A stretch of DNA of 64,000 nucleotides from Nectonema munidae. Lineage: Eukaryota > Nematomorpha > Nectonematoida > Nectonematidae. Of this stretch, positions 1 to 10,640 are shown piece by piece (the first letter of the stretch is position 1; the number at the start of each line of letters is the position of its first letter). The notes under the pieces were generated by a model. That model saw only the letters and a program-made list of their open reading frames with translations, searched no databases and was not told where the DNA came from. Position numbers and translations under genes: made by a program. The DNA lies in assembly GCA_030549495.1 (NCBI GenBank), contig JAUIRK010000879.1, positions 682,001 to 746,000 on the forward strand. Reading direction: 5' to 3'.

Positions 1-1990
1 TCTAATACCCCTTCCATTGCACAATCATATTGAAAGTTTTAAAATCAATTATTGAAGTATTATTCCAACCGAACCTGAAGTTAGATTCCATAGACAAAAG
101 AGAATAAAAGCAGCAATTTTTACTTCATTGGATTACTAATATTTCTTAGTGATTTAGTTTATTTTTGTAAAGGAATGTAAATCTGTTAAGCTTTTGAACT
201 ATTCATTTATTATTTGATGGCAAAATCATAAAATGATCTTTTCACAACATATGTTGAAAAGTCTTTTTTGACAGTTGTCATTTTTATATATTTGAATAGA
301 TGTTCTCTTTAAAATCAACACTCTTTTTTTATTTATAGTGATAAATTGACAACTAATTTTCATATAATGATTAATTATAGTATTGATACTTTTTCATAGT
401 AATCTTCTAAGAAATATCGCATTGGTATTTTTGATCAAGGGTAAATATATCCAATTATGGTATGTTAATTTCATGTTAGCATTTAAAACAGTAGTTACCA
501 AGCAATTAACATAAAAATGGAAGAAACTTAAATAGTTTTACATTTGAATAATTTTCATTTGCTTATTTGTGTAAAAAAGAAGTTTGTAAGCAAGGCCAAT
601 TAGAATGTCCTTTCTGAATTGAGTAGTTGACTGTTTTTAAGATAAAGTTTATTATTAGGATTGAGTAAAATCACTCCGAAAACAAAGAAATGCCATTCAT
701 CGCATTTATCATTGGGTTTGATAAGTGTTCAAATTCACTCATAATTTTCTCAAGAATGCTAAAATACAAAGATATTTGCAAAAAATATACGGACGCGCCA
801 AAATCAAACTACGTGCACAAAAGAGAACCATGCTGGGATAAAGATTATAAAGTAATGAGTAAAGAATAAAATTACTAGAGATCGCACCTTGCTCTAATTT
901 TTGACGTCGATTGATTTCAAGGATTAGACTTAGAGGTTTACTTAGAGGTTGGCATAAAAATTCCAGCTTCTAGGAAAACTTTTATGTACTTATAGAATTT
1001 ATCTATCTGTCTTTTACAACCCCAAATGTGATAATGTGACTTAAAAATCTTTTTTTTGATTTTATAATTAATTTTGACTTATTGCACGAAATTTTTGACG
1101 TAAAGGAAAATTTGAAGTTTTTTCAAAGACTCCTTTCTTGGATTATATTGGGTTAATAAAAATTTTTTTTGAATAATATTTGATATTTTTGTTTTTTAGA
1201 AATAGTTTTTTAATTATTTTTGAACTTTATTGACCTAAAAAAAATCGAAAAAACAGAAGAAAAAATAGTTCTAACTAGTTTGAAATAGATTTACATTGAT
1301 TGACTTTTTGTTTTATTTGAAAGGACCTTTATTCAATATTTTTATATTTTCCTTACTGTATTTCAGCTTTTTATATTTTTTATATTTATGCAAATTAAAA
1401 CAATATCTACATTAAAAATCAGGAAATAAAGAAGATATTAACTATTTAATTTACAGTTTTCTAAAAACAATTTTACACAAAAAATTTATGCAAATCAATT
1501 GCAAAAAAATTTTTGAGTTTTTATTAACTAAATTGGGAATAAATGACTTTTTTTTCTTTTAAGAAATTGACTTTTGTTCGCCCTGGTGAAAACTTAATCC
1601 AGAAAGTAAATCAACTTTCTCGATTCAATATAAAAATATATTTTATTTAAAATTTAAGACATTTTTGGAGACCATTTCCTCTTAAAATTTTGATGGACAT
1701 TTTCTACAGAGTAGCCATTTTTATTATTAAAAGTATGGATATAAACGTCTTGCTCGTTCGAAACCATATAACATTATGCATTTTCAAGAGGGCATCTCAT
1801 ATAGACGCTAAGCTATGCATTTTCTCGTGGCTAAAGTTTTTGTCCTAGAACTATTCGCTTCAGGACTTTTTGCCGTAGAAATTATTGGCCACTAAAACTT
1901 TTGCGTTAGAGTTTTTTCCTACAAAAAATTTTGCTCTTCAACCTTAGACAATTTAAAACTTAAAATGGTAACTTAAAACAAATTTATTCC
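1..1990. other. AT-rich intergenic DNA, no gene recognised
   Basis: No frame of convincing length or family resemblance is present. The stretch has A/T homopolymers. Around 1820-1930 there are short phrases of the kind seen in MITE ends, with repeated 'ttttgycctagaa / ttttgccgtagaa' wording. I cannot delimit an element here. Confidence 0.5.
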
Positions 1991-2094
1991 TTAACCATTT
2001 AATGCCCAGCCGTTAGAGTTAGAGATACTTTAATAAGTTTGTCTATGTCCCTAACTCAAGATAAACATGCATGATGATTGGAATATGATTTTCA

Positions 2095-2880
2095 TGTGTG
2101 CATTTGGTATAACATTTCTGATACTGAAGAAATAGATGATGAAGTTCTGATATTACTGGTGAAAAGGAAATTTTAATATTGGTGAGATTTCAACTTCAAA
2201 CACTGCCAAATAGAAGAAAAATGCGACTTTCCATAAGAATGTTCTTTCAAGTTGAGCAAAAACCTTAGCAAATTAAATTTTGCCAGAAGAATATTCGCAC
2301 GTGTAGCACTTATGTCAAAGATCTACTCTATGCAAAATGGCATTTATTTGGATATTGATTGGAAAGAAATTGGAAAATTTTTTGGGATAATTTTTCTAAG
2401 TGGATAAAACTGCTTACCTAAAGAAGACTTTAAGATAATGTTAAAAAATTGCTACACTGAAATTTTTTCAACATAATGAATAAGAATAAAATGGCAGAGA
2501 TCTCACACCTTGTACCCCGAATTGAACTAAAATTGGTCTTCGTTTGGAATATTTCGCAAAGAACTGAGAATTGGTGTCAATGGTGCCGTATTACTTTCGT
2601 TTTGGCTACGAACTTTGGATGATGTGCTCTAAGAAAGTTTATCCCTTTTCTTTTGAGGTTTATGGTGAGAAGACGGATGTGAGGATCTTGAATGTCATGG
2701 AGTCCACTTTGGCAGTTTCCTTTCCACGTATTCGTTTTATTTGTTGACAGAAAAAAAGGATTAAAAGAATTGGAAGCATACGTGTGAATCGCTTCAACAT
2801 ATGTGCGATTTTCAACAAAAAGCGTATTTTAAAAAGAAGGAAATATATTTTACCGCTACCGAATCTCTATTACCCGTAAA
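2095..2880 (+). pseudogene. piggyBac transposase relic, N-terminal and middle part
   Basis: Frames on the plus strand give IDWKEIGKFFGIIFLSG near 2355-2405, matching the 'F.G..ll.G' block of the DDE_Tnp_1_7 (piggyBac) family. FGYELWMMCSKKVYPFSFE, near 2600-2665, matches the family's 'kLWvlcss.tGYpy.feiY' block just after the first catalytic region. Stops and frame changes separate the blocks. The frame is lost near 2850, where hAT-flanking sequence begins. The similarity is from memory of the family; no search was run. Confidence 0.6.
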
Positions 2881-5050
2881 TTAGCGTATATTTTAAACTT
2901 TTAATATTAAGCAAAAAATAGACATTTTTTCTTTTATTAGATGATAGTTAGCAAGATTTAAAACTGCTATCATAATGTACGATTATATACATACAACTAA
3001 CTCTTGCAATGTGAAAAGTCACTGTTTTGAGAGCAAGCATATGTGTCCTACACGAACTGTTTCAAATAAAAAATATTTTTATACAAAGATATAGATAGCT
3101 TCTCTTCTTTGCTAACAACGAACAGCATTAACATGTGTTTTCTGTTATATTAAATGTGATTGATTTATTATTATATTAAAGCTATCTATATCGTGATCAT
3201 CTGAAAAGTGTTCTGTTCTTTTTTCAGCTATAATCCAATCATTACAGTTGTTTGAGGTCTTTGTCTACTACGCATTTTTTGCTCGTAAGTTTGAATATTT
3301 TGTTTAACTTTTTTATCAAGTCATTGCGGTTGTCGCTAATTTTTTACAATAACTTATTTTATCATGAGTAAAAAGAAATCAGATGTTTGGCAACATTTTA
3401 AGAAAAAATAAAGATGAAGCTTAGTTGTTAGAATGTAATAAAGTATTAAAACCTGTTTGCTCACCTGAGTAAAGTTCATAATTTGAACAACCAATCTGAA
3501 AATAAAAAAGGCTATTCTAGCAAAATCAACAAAACTTTAGAACAATTTGTAACTAAGAAATCTCTTGATTACGAAATTGCTAAATTGGCGTGCAATGATG
3601 GCTTTAGTTTTAGACAAATTGCATCAAGCGAATTCATTCAAAGACATTTGGCAACAAATACGTATGATAAAATACCACCAACAACTGAAGCCGGCGTTTA
3701 AAAAATGGTTATAAAATGCTATGAGACAGAAAGGGCAAAGTTAAAAGAATACTTTTTACATCAAGTTCTACATGTGCGTCGTTTTTCACTTACAATAGAT
3801 GAATATACATTTTCACAGAATCGTCGATTTATGAATATTAATGTACATGATCAGAATAAACATTGGTCTCTTGGATCAGTAGCAATTTTTGGTTCCCTAA
3901 ACAGTGATAAATTCCGTTTGACTTTTTACCCAAACTCTACTAAACTCATACAAAAAAATCATTTTTCATTAAAAAAAAATAGTAAAAAAAAAATTGAAAG
4001 GTTTATTTTTCAGTCTTTTTAATTTTCTTTTCTCAAAAAGTTTTTTGAGTTTTAACAGTTTTCCTTTCTAAACTGCTCCAACTTTATTCTAAAACTTGAT
4101 AAGACTGGAGTAGTTTAAGAAAGAAAATATAAAAAACTTAAAAACAAATCGAAAATTTTTAAAATGTAGAAAACAAATATTAAAAAAAAACACATAAAAT
4201 GATTAAAATTTTTATTTTTCAAATATTTTTAATAAGAATCTGAGTAATCTATACATCAATTTACAGGAGTTTGGGTAAAAAGTCGGACCCGATAAAATTA
4301 GAAGATCCTGAAAGTGCAATATCGGAAGAAGATGAAACGGTCGATTTTTTCCATTTGCCAAAACATTTAAAAGATTGTTTCCACTAAAAGTAGCTGATCT
4401 AGATAAAGAAACTACTTCCATTGAGGTTGATGACTCTAGCAATCCGAAATCTTCTGCGCAATCCGAAATCTTCTGCGCAATGCAACATTAGCAATAACGT
4501 TTCAATGCTTGAAAGAGAGAAATTTTAAACAAAAATAAAAAAGTAAAACTTTCTCAACGTGATTTAAATGAAATTATTTGAAGTGACTGGAAAGAGGACT
4601 GAAAATCTTGAATTGCTCTACCAATATTTGGTAACAATTAAAGCTACCTCCGTAGAATCTGAGAGGGCTTTTTCTGCTGCTGGATATTTTACGTCCAAAC
4701 TTCGCTCTCAGTTTCCTCCCAAGACATTAGATGCATTATGCTTTTTGCGTTGTTTTTTAATAGTAATAAATTTTCTAATATAAACAATGTTTAAAGGTAA
4801 AGGTAAACTTAAAAATTAAAAAAAAATTTTTTTTACCGTTGTTATTGTTTTATTCCATTTGCAGAAATGAAAACTAAAATTTGCTGTTTGTTCAAAGTTT
4901 AAATTATACATTAGAAGTGGTATAAAATATGGTTATAAATTTGTTTTAAGCACCGTGTAAAAATGCGCTTAAAACAGAAGAATAAATTAGTAAGATAAAA
5001 ACGGTACTAATGATATTTTGATGTCGGTAATTTACCGGTAATCAAAAGTT
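2855..5050 (+). mobile_element. hAT DNA transposon inserted in the piggyBac element
   Basis: The outer borders are approximate. The left side has attacccgtaaattagcg (about 2869-2886). The right side has cggtaatttaccggtaat (about 5026-5043), which is its inverted counterpart with two or three mismatches, so these look like terminal inverted repeats. The interior holds a hAT transposase relic. A small hairpin (about 4058-4128, 'ctttctaaactgctcc' against 'ggagtagtttaagaaag') sits between the catalytic and dimerisation parts and may be another insertion. No clean 8-bp duplication was identified. Confidence 0.5.
3364..4783 (+). pseudogene. hAT transposase relic (BED finger, RNase-H-like core, dimerisation domain)
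   Basis: ATG at 3364 opens a short frame (SKKKSDVWQHFKKK) resembling the start of a BED zinc finger. The frame at 3483-3701 contains FVTKKSLDYEIAKLACNDG and FSFRQIASSEFIQRHL, the helical segment typical of hAT proteins. The frame at 3705-4022 has RRFSLTIDEYTFSQNRRFMN, the first catalytic Asp block (T-D-E-x-T/W). The frame at 4568-4783 has KATSVESERAFSAAG followed by KLRSQ, the signature of the C-terminal hAT dimerisation domain. The middle of the protein (4022-4560) is largely lost. It is non-functional. Confidence 0.75.
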
Positions 5051-5069
5051 AGGTAATGTTTACTCCTTA

Positions 5070-5359
5070 GTGTGAATCAATCGCATCAACATGTGTGCGA
5101 TTTTCAACAAAAAGAGTATTTTAAAAAGACGAATTCTGAAAACGAGTATGTTTGTAGATGGAAGGACAATGCCAACGTAAACATTTGTCGAAATGTTAGC
5201 TCTTACCTTCCTCAGGCTAAAACTACACGGTATTGTAAAAATTATAAAGTCAGAAGACAAATCACATTCTCAAACATCATTAAAAGTACAACGAAGTTAT
5301 CCGGTGGCGTAGAAAGCAAAAAACGGTGGTGTAATTTGTTCAGCAATGTGTTAAATTGA
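5070..5359 (+). pseudogene. piggyBac transposase relic, C-terminal part
   Basis: The frame is open from about 5072 and ends at a stop at 5359. It reads CRWKDNANVNICRN, then a basic stretch, then LSGGVESKKRW. This corresponds to the family's 'v.rW.DnK.V.l.sN' and 'YN..MGGVDl.D' blocks, with Met of MGGVD replaced. About 60 bp at its start repeat the end of the upstream piggyBac block (2783-2840). Confidence 0.6.
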
Positions 5360-5699
5360 AGTGTTGTTTTTGCTTGGTTAGTATTAGGCAAAAGCGAGGC
5401 TGTTAACACACTTGTATTTCAGAAGACACATCGAACTGACGGAAGTCAAACATTTTTATCAATATGATATTGCATAATTTTACTTATATGGTTTTCTTCC
5501 TCTGAAGAATTCAAAGGTTTTTACGGTTAGGTAGTGCTCTAGCGACCCGATTCTACGTGGTTAGTAATCAAGCTATCACTAGACAATAAGTTTGTTTCCC
5601 AAATTGGGAGCGTTCGCGTTAGGATAGTATCGTTCTCTCAGTTGTATTTATATATTGTCACATAAATTCTTGTAAAATAATATATATAACAAGGTATAG

Positions 5700-5815
5700 C
5701 TATGCAGTAACAAGGGCCGGTAGGCGTTTAGTGGGATGGAAAGTCCAGGTAGACTTGGACTCAGCATTCCGGGCGGGCCACGATATCCGAAAGGATGGGT
5801 GCGAACGTTACAAAC
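5700..5815. other. GC-rich island, possibly a structured RNA or 5S/SINE-derived segment
   Basis: This island of about 115 bp is strikingly G+C-rich for its surroundings. Two hairpins can be seen by eye. One is GTCCA...TGGAC (about 5749-5766). The other is ATCC-GAAA-GGAT with a GNRA tetraloop (about 5785-5800). The 3' part (GGGC..., GGATGGGTG) faintly recalls the internal promoter half of 5S rRNA, so a 5S-derived SINE head is one possibility and a transposon-encoded structured leader is another. No identity is claimed. Confidence 0.3.
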
Positions 5816-5921
5816 AACTTAATTAATTAATTAATTAAAATACATTGAGTACGTATTCGGAGTAAGTGCAGAAGGACATGTAGTGCGAGGGTTTGATGCG
5901 GATCTCTTCGCATTCTTAGAT

Positions 5922-6000
5922 GAAGGTTTGATGCGGAATCGAACCCAAGACGCTCAGTTATCGAAACCCAGTATCTACCAACCTTACTCACACCCCCTCA
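5922..6000 (-). repeat. tRNA-derived SINE, copy A (partial)
   Basis: Reading the minus strand, the segment ends with TGGGTTCGATTCCGC, a near-perfect pol III B box in its tRNA T-arm context. It is preceded by TGAGTAAGGTTGG, a plausible A box, about 45 nt upstream. The same unit occurs at 22219-22358, 22365-22503 and 45991-46135. This copy lacks most of the non-tRNA tail. Confidence 0.65.
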
Positions 6001-6254
6001 GAATAGAATGATATATATATATTACTGAAGTTTAAATGTCCTTTGGGAACATTGGTAATAAATGGGTTAACGTGGTGGGATTAAGGTAATGTATGGAAGG
6101 GGTTCTAAAAGGGATTAATGTAAGATTAGTCACTTCAAGTGCATAAATATTAAATTGTTTTAAACGAGGTTTCTCGTCTTGAACTCAACGCAACGCAGGT
6201 ACTTAGTATCCTTATAATGTGTACTCATAATTTACATAAAATTAACTACTTTCA

Positions 6255-6610
6255 GACTTTAATTCGTTAACGACGAGAATAATAATAATCAGACGATATC
6301 TAATGTAAAGCAGAAGATTTGTATTAAGAGCATTGATAAACGCAGACGATTTTATTTTCGTAAAGTCGACATATCTCGACTGAGATCGATAACAGGTCAA
6401 ATAAGAAAGTAGTGCTCATTCAACTTTAAAGCTAAAAAAACTTCTACTACTCAAAGGCACATGCTTTAAACCCTTAACGACCAAAATAATCAGACGACAT
6501 CTAGTATAAAGCAGAAGATTTGTATTAAAAAGCATTAATAAACGCAGACGATTCATATTTTTGTAAAGTCGACTGTGGTCGATAACCGGTTAAGAACCAA
6601 TGGGGCACCA
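6255..6610. repeat. Two adjacent copies of a MITE related to the CAGACGAT family
   Basis: Two direct copies (about 6268-6400 and 6475-6605) share 'taacgac...aataatcagacgayatct...taaagcagaagatttgtatt...aaacgcagacgat...gtaaagtcgac'. The second starts cttaacgacc and ends ggtcgataaccggttaag, giving imperfect inverted ends. The repeated word GCAGACGAT links them to the shorter piggyBac-type MITEs at 8139, 11880, 56513, 56831 and 57023. They look like a divergent subfamily or a longer progenitor. Confidence 0.5.
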
Positions 6611-7300
6611 GTGTTGGATGAAATAAAAATCGTTTGCTTTAAATACATGAAACACTTTGAAAGGATCCAAAAAATTTAAAAGAAGAGATAGAAAAATTGA
6701 AAAACTTGCTCAAAATTTGACTTTCATAGCAAACTTTTACAACACGATTTTTTAGTTTTCTTTCAAAAGAGAGCGTAAATAACATCAAACTACGACCACT
6801 GTTATATTACTTATAAAAGCTAAGTTTATATGATTATACTTAAAAATCCTTATTAAATTAAACGTAACTTAGATGCTTATTTTGAATTGGCCTGTTTTAG
6901 TCTTTTTTTTCAAAAACGATAAAGTTCAGTATTTTTTGAATTTACTAAAGAAATCTGTCACTTCTTCCTTAGTCACATTTAGAATTTTTCACTATAAATG
7001 ATCCATACCTACTATATTTTCATTCCCATTTAATGTAAACAGAAGGTTGTGTATTTCAAACAACCTACAAACTATGAAAAAGAAGACGAACAGTTCTGAA
7101 AATTCTGATCCTTTAAAGATAATAGGAATATTTTTCGCCACATTTCAATGCTCTACTAATGATTTATCATGTCACACCTCGATAGAACAGGGCCCAAAGG
7201 GTAGTGATTTGCAAATTGGAGGGCGCAAATGGTTGAATGAAAATATAATTCCACAAAAAATGAAAACTACACTTTTTTATTCCAAGCATTATTTTTTATT
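6611..7300. other. No gene recognised
   Basis: The sequence is AT-rich. An open frame of 85 codons at 7047-7304 has no recognisable domain, composition shift or splice context. I do not support it as a gene. Confidence 0.4.
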
Positions 7301-7550
7301 ATAGGAAAATAAGTAAAGCTTTTATTTAAACAAGTTTAAAATTTATTAATTTTCGACCACTCTAAACAAATCGTTAAATGAACACGAGAAATGAGAGAAA
7401 TTTCTCTTTTTTACTTTTTTTTTTACTAAATAATTCAAAAATACAATTAAAGTAGTAAATTAATTATTATATTAAATTAAAGTATTAAGTAGTCGAAAAT
7501 AAATAAATTTTCAACCTGCTTGAATAAAAGTTTTACTTATTTTTCTATTA
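7301..7550. repeat. Foldback MITE with ~58-bp inverted arms
   Basis: The left arm (about 7302-7360, starting taggaaaataagtaaag and ending ttttcgaccact) pairs with the right arm (about 7492-7550, starting agtcgaaaataaataaat and ending acttatttttctatta). The arms have a handful of mismatches and are separated by about 130 bp of AT-rich spacer. TA dinucleotides at both outer ends suggest a Tc1/mariner-type non-autonomous element, but the exact target duplication is ambiguous in such AT-rich DNA. Confidence 0.6.
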
Positions 7551-8059
7551 TTATATCCTTCAACTTTTATTCATGGCGTCTCCGCAACACTTTCTTAAAA
7601 TTATTTCAAAAAATGACACAAAGAAATTAAAATTTTTTTTAAACTTCACGCTTTCGTTCTCAACTTTTTTTCCTTTAATTTTTTTTCCTTTTTATTTTGA
7701 ACATTTCTTAATAAAATATATTTTAACAAGTTAACATAATTTTTGAATGCTTACAAAAAAGTTTCACCTATTAATGAAAATTCCGAAGCTGTTCCAAGTA
7801 AGAATAGGGGAAACACAATCAAGAAGACTCCTAAATCAAAGAAAGCACAATTTATCATTGGGTTCATAATTGAGTTTACACAAGTTTGAATTCAGCATAA
7901 AAATGAAATGGAACAAAAGTAAAATTCTACTTAATTAAAAAAGAAAAAATTTGATCAATGCGAATCATTGTCAGCAGCAAAGAGTACATCAAACTCTAAG
8001 ATGTCGATTGTCAAAAAAGAAAGCAGACACTTAGTCTTCTAAATACTCATCCGCTAAAG

Positions 8060-8527
8060 CAGGGATTCTTAACCCGTGGTTCACACCATTCCTAAGGGGT
8101 GGTACATGGATGCGTTTCAAGAGGTTCGTTAGGGTCATACCCATTTAAGGTCAAGCAAAGCAGACGATATTTAAAAAAAACGCAGACGATTTATATTCAA
8201 AGTCATTGAAAAAAGCAGACGAAGATGAAATTACTTATGTTCCAAAATAGGAACATAGGCCGTAAATGGGTTAAAAAACCTATTTTTTTTATTTAAAATT
8301 ATAAATATACTTTACACATTTTTTTTGATTAAAATAATTTATAAATATTCAAAAACATCTTATAATGGATCATTTTAATAAAACTTTTAGTATTTTTTTG
8401 CAAGTACAAATATTAATTGCATGCAAGGTTTTTTATTATTTTTAAGTAAACATTTCTATGGAAGGGTCCATAGCTTTCATTCGCTTTTTAAGGGGGTCCA
8501 TCACTGAATAAAGATCAAGAACCCCTG
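8060..8527. mobile_element. hAT-type MITE with a nested piggyBac-type MITE
   Basis: The left end is CAGGGATTCTTAACC; the right end is AAGAACCCCTG, its inverted match. The flanks are cgctaaag (8052-8059) and ctctaaaa (8528-8535), an imperfect 8-bp duplication as expected for hAT. The 3' part (gggtccat...aagaacccctg) recurs at the right end of the element at about 49037-49479, so this is a family. A 'CAGACGAT' MITE is inserted at about 8139-8270. Confidence 0.65.
8139..8270. mobile_element. piggyBac-type MITE (CAGACGAT family), nested copy
   Basis: Starts acccatttaaggtc and ends gtaaatgggttaa. The interior has three GCAGACGA words in direct orientation and the phrase 'gatgaaattacttatgttcc' shared with the copies at 11880 and 56513. 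It lies inside the hAT MITE, so it inserted later. The left TTAA is degraded and the right TTAA is present. Confidence 0.6.
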
Positions 8528-8535
8528 CTCTAAAA

Positions 8536-9480
8536 GGTCAAGAAGGAATTCGAGCTTCTTAAGATCTTAAATATCCAGTTCAAGGCTCATCAGTCTTATT
8601 TTATGACAGGCAACATTTATTATAGAGGGCTATTATATTTATTTTTAAATGAAAACTCTATAAATTTTTGAAAATGAAAATTATGCTTCAGAAAAAAAGG
8701 CCAAGATTGGAATTAATCCATTTTAGTTCACGCAAATCACGATTTTGATAAATCTCAATTGGATTCCATTGGAAATTCCAGTTCGTATGCGTTCCTTTAC
8801 AGCAGAGGTCACCAAACTACGGCTCAGAATCAGCCCGTGAATTAGGTTTATCTCAGACGCAACCTAAATTTTGATATTGATAGTTGTTACAAAATAAGTA
8901 TTTGTGAAATATATAGTGTTCATTTCTACTTTTTATGTATCCTCAGTATATCAGCGTTGTCACATCCATAGGGAAAACATCGAAAAGTTTTCTTTATGTT
9001 GTTTTAAACAAGTATTGATAGGAATTTCTTAATGGCAGTGTTTTTTAACTTTTCAATATTCAGGCCCGTGTTTTTTAAATGTTGAGTAATCCGTCAAAAA
9101 AGTTTTGTGACACCTGTTATACAGGAACAATAACCTAAAATGGGTTAAATCAAGTTTGTGTGGTGTAGAAATTTAAAAGTATTTATTTAATAATAATAAT
9201 ATTACAAACAACTTTAGAAATATTGAAACTTTAAAATTTTAGGACAACATACAAAAGGATATAATGATATGATATAAATAATAGTAAAAAATTCGTTTTT
9301 ATACAAAACAGTAGAACGTTCGTTGATATAAATAGTAATTAAATTAATATGAAGTGATAGATGTATTGTATCTATTATGTACACGAGGAAATAATACTTC
9401 ATAATAAATAACCTAGCAACAAGAGAGAAATAAGAGAGAGAGAGAGAAAAATACGCACAAAGGGCCAAAAATATAAGATT
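8536..9480. other. No gene; possible hAT-type repeat end at 8809
   Basis: 'cagaggtcaccaaactacgg' at about 8810 is wording common at hAT MITE ends and is echoed by 'cagaggcaggg...ctacggcccgcgag' at 39906-39950. I could not find the opposite end. The frame at 9214-9468 is in low-complexity AT-rich DNA just below the zinc-finger gene's stop and is not supported as a gene. Confidence 0.3.
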
Positions 9481-9639
9481 TGATCAGCATCAAGATGGTG
9501 TGTTACAGAATCGAAAATGTCTTTATATTGCATAAGCGCGCGCTCCCTACTACTACAAAAAGAAGAAGAAGATGGTAGGCGAGAAGGAGGATAGAAATAA
9601 GCAAGAGCGAACAGGAGGTAGAGGCGGACGAGTTGGCGC

Positions 9640-10581
9640 CTATTTGATGAGACTGTTATTCACGAAGGAGTCGTGAGCACTGCTAGCATTGATGCTGTCA
9701 CTCGCTGAATTTGAGTGGTTGAAGTAGTTGCTGCACTCCGCAAAACTTTTGGGCAGTGCACTAATCTGAAGGAAGTCGTTGAACTCCTCTTGTTTTATCG
9801 TGGTGAGTGGGATTGAGGAGGAGGAAGAGGACTGCATCATGACGGTGCTGTGGGCGGCATCATTGACTTCGCTGGGGGACAGGAAGGAGGTGCCCGGGGA
9901 GTTGTTGTTGCTGGTTGGGTGCTTGACGGAGCGATGCTTTTTGAGAGAGGAGAAGCGCGAATAGCAGATGCCACAAATGTCGCAGAGGAAGGACTGGTGC
10001 ACGCTGCGGTTGTGTCTCCTCAACTCCACTTTGCAGGATGTGGTGTACGAGCACAACTTGCATTCGTATTTCGCAACGGTGTGCGCTGGAGCGCCGACCA
10101 AGTAGGCGGGCATGATTTCGCAGGGGGGTCCTTTGTCATCTCCAAACTCCTCCGTCTTGACCACAACGCTTCCCGCCATGTGGTACATGCCTCCTTCGGT
10201 CGGGGCTGAGTGGGGGAGTGTTGCTGGGACCGGGTGTTGAATGGCATTGGCGGCAGCTTCCTGTTTAACCTTGTGCTGCTTTTGGATGTGTCGCTTCAAC
10301 AACTTCTGTGTGATGGTGATGTAGGCGCACATGCTGCACTTGAACTTGGTTTCTTCGAAGTGCACAATTTTGTGGCTGCGAAATTTGATGACGTTGAAAG
10401 TGGTGTACTCGCACGACGGACACTGATACAACTGGAGTCCTTTTTCGTGGTAGCCGACATGGCGCTTTAGTGCGAAGTAGCACGACGCTTTGAAGGTGCA
10501 GTAGATGCATGCGTGCTGGTGTTGCTGCTTACTTCCTCCCACTCCTGCCCCTCCTCCACTGTTTTCTTTAACGCCTTCCAT
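9640..10581 (-). CDS. Five-finger C2H2 zinc-finger protein
   Basis: Probable nuclear DNA-binding regulator of 313 residues. Fingers lie at residues 25-45, 54-74, 82-103, 174-195 and 200-221, each C-x2-C...H-x3/4-H. The first three and last two form two clusters split by an acidic/Pro-containing linker. Three psi-K-x-E motifs (VKQE 105, VKTE 141, IKQE 262) are candidate SUMO sites; the tail is Ser/Asn-rich. I chose the ATG at 10579-10581 because the longer frame begins with TTG and an in-frame ATG-TTG-TGA lies just upstream. A polypyrimidine-AG acceptor (exon start 10621) suggests a spliced 5' UTR. The coding region is far richer in G+C than its flanks and has no intron. The paired-cluster arrangement recalls hunchback-like proteins, but orthology cannot be assigned. 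Confidence 0.85.
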   Translation of the reverse strand: MEGVKENSGGGAGVGGSKQQHQHACIYCTFKASCYFALKRHVGYHEKGLQLYQCPSCEYTTFNVIKFRSHKIVHFEETKFKCSMCAYITITQKLLKRHIQKQHKVKQEAAANAIQHPVPATLPHSAPTEGGMYHMAGSVVVKTEEFGDDKGPPCEIMPAYLVGAPAHTVAKYECKLCSYTTSCKVELRRHNRSVHQSFLCDICGICYSRFSSLKKHRSVKHPTSNNNSPGTSFLSPSEVNDAAHSTVMMQSSSSSSIPLTTIKQEEFNDFLQISALPKSFAECSNYFNHSNSASDSINASSAHDSFVNNSLIK

Positions 10582-10611
10582 TTTGAAAATGAAGAAAAAC
10601 AAGCTTCACAA

Positions 10612-10640
10612 CATTGTGCACCTGAAAAAGAAAACACGAC
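10612..10640 (-). promoter_or_regulatory. 3' splice acceptor and 2-codon uORF upstream of the zinc-finger start
   Basis: On the minus strand, a pyrimidine tract ends in TTTTTCAG with the exon starting at 10621. Shortly after it comes ATG TTG TGA, in frame with and 33 nt before the chosen start. The acceptor implies a non-coding upstream exon that I could not locate. Confidence 0.45.

Larger units (their letters stand above)
1995..6066 (+). mobile_element. piggyBac-type DNA transposon, decayed, with nested insertions
   Basis: The left end is TTAA (1991-1994) followed by CCATTTAATGCCC. The right end is AATAAATGGG followed by TTAA (6067-6070). Read inward, the right end is CCCATTTATTACCAATG, which resembles the left end and the MITE termini elsewhere in this window. 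TTAA target sites with C-rich termini are the piggyBac signature. Inside are two blocks of piggyBac transposase (about 2095-2880 and 5070-5359), a hAT element between them, a GC-rich island (5700-5815) and a SINE (5922-6000). The transposase blocks carry stops and the element is dead. The pairing of these two ends as one element is inferred from their similarity and orientation. Confidence 0.6.

Noticed and set aside
5700-5815. HDV-like or RNase P-like RNA
   Set aside because: I could not form the required pairings by eye; left as an unidentified structured island.
9779-10510. Open frames on both strands overlapping the zinc-finger gene (up to 119 codons)
   Set aside because: They are shadows of a GC-rich coding exon; only the five-finger frame has domains.
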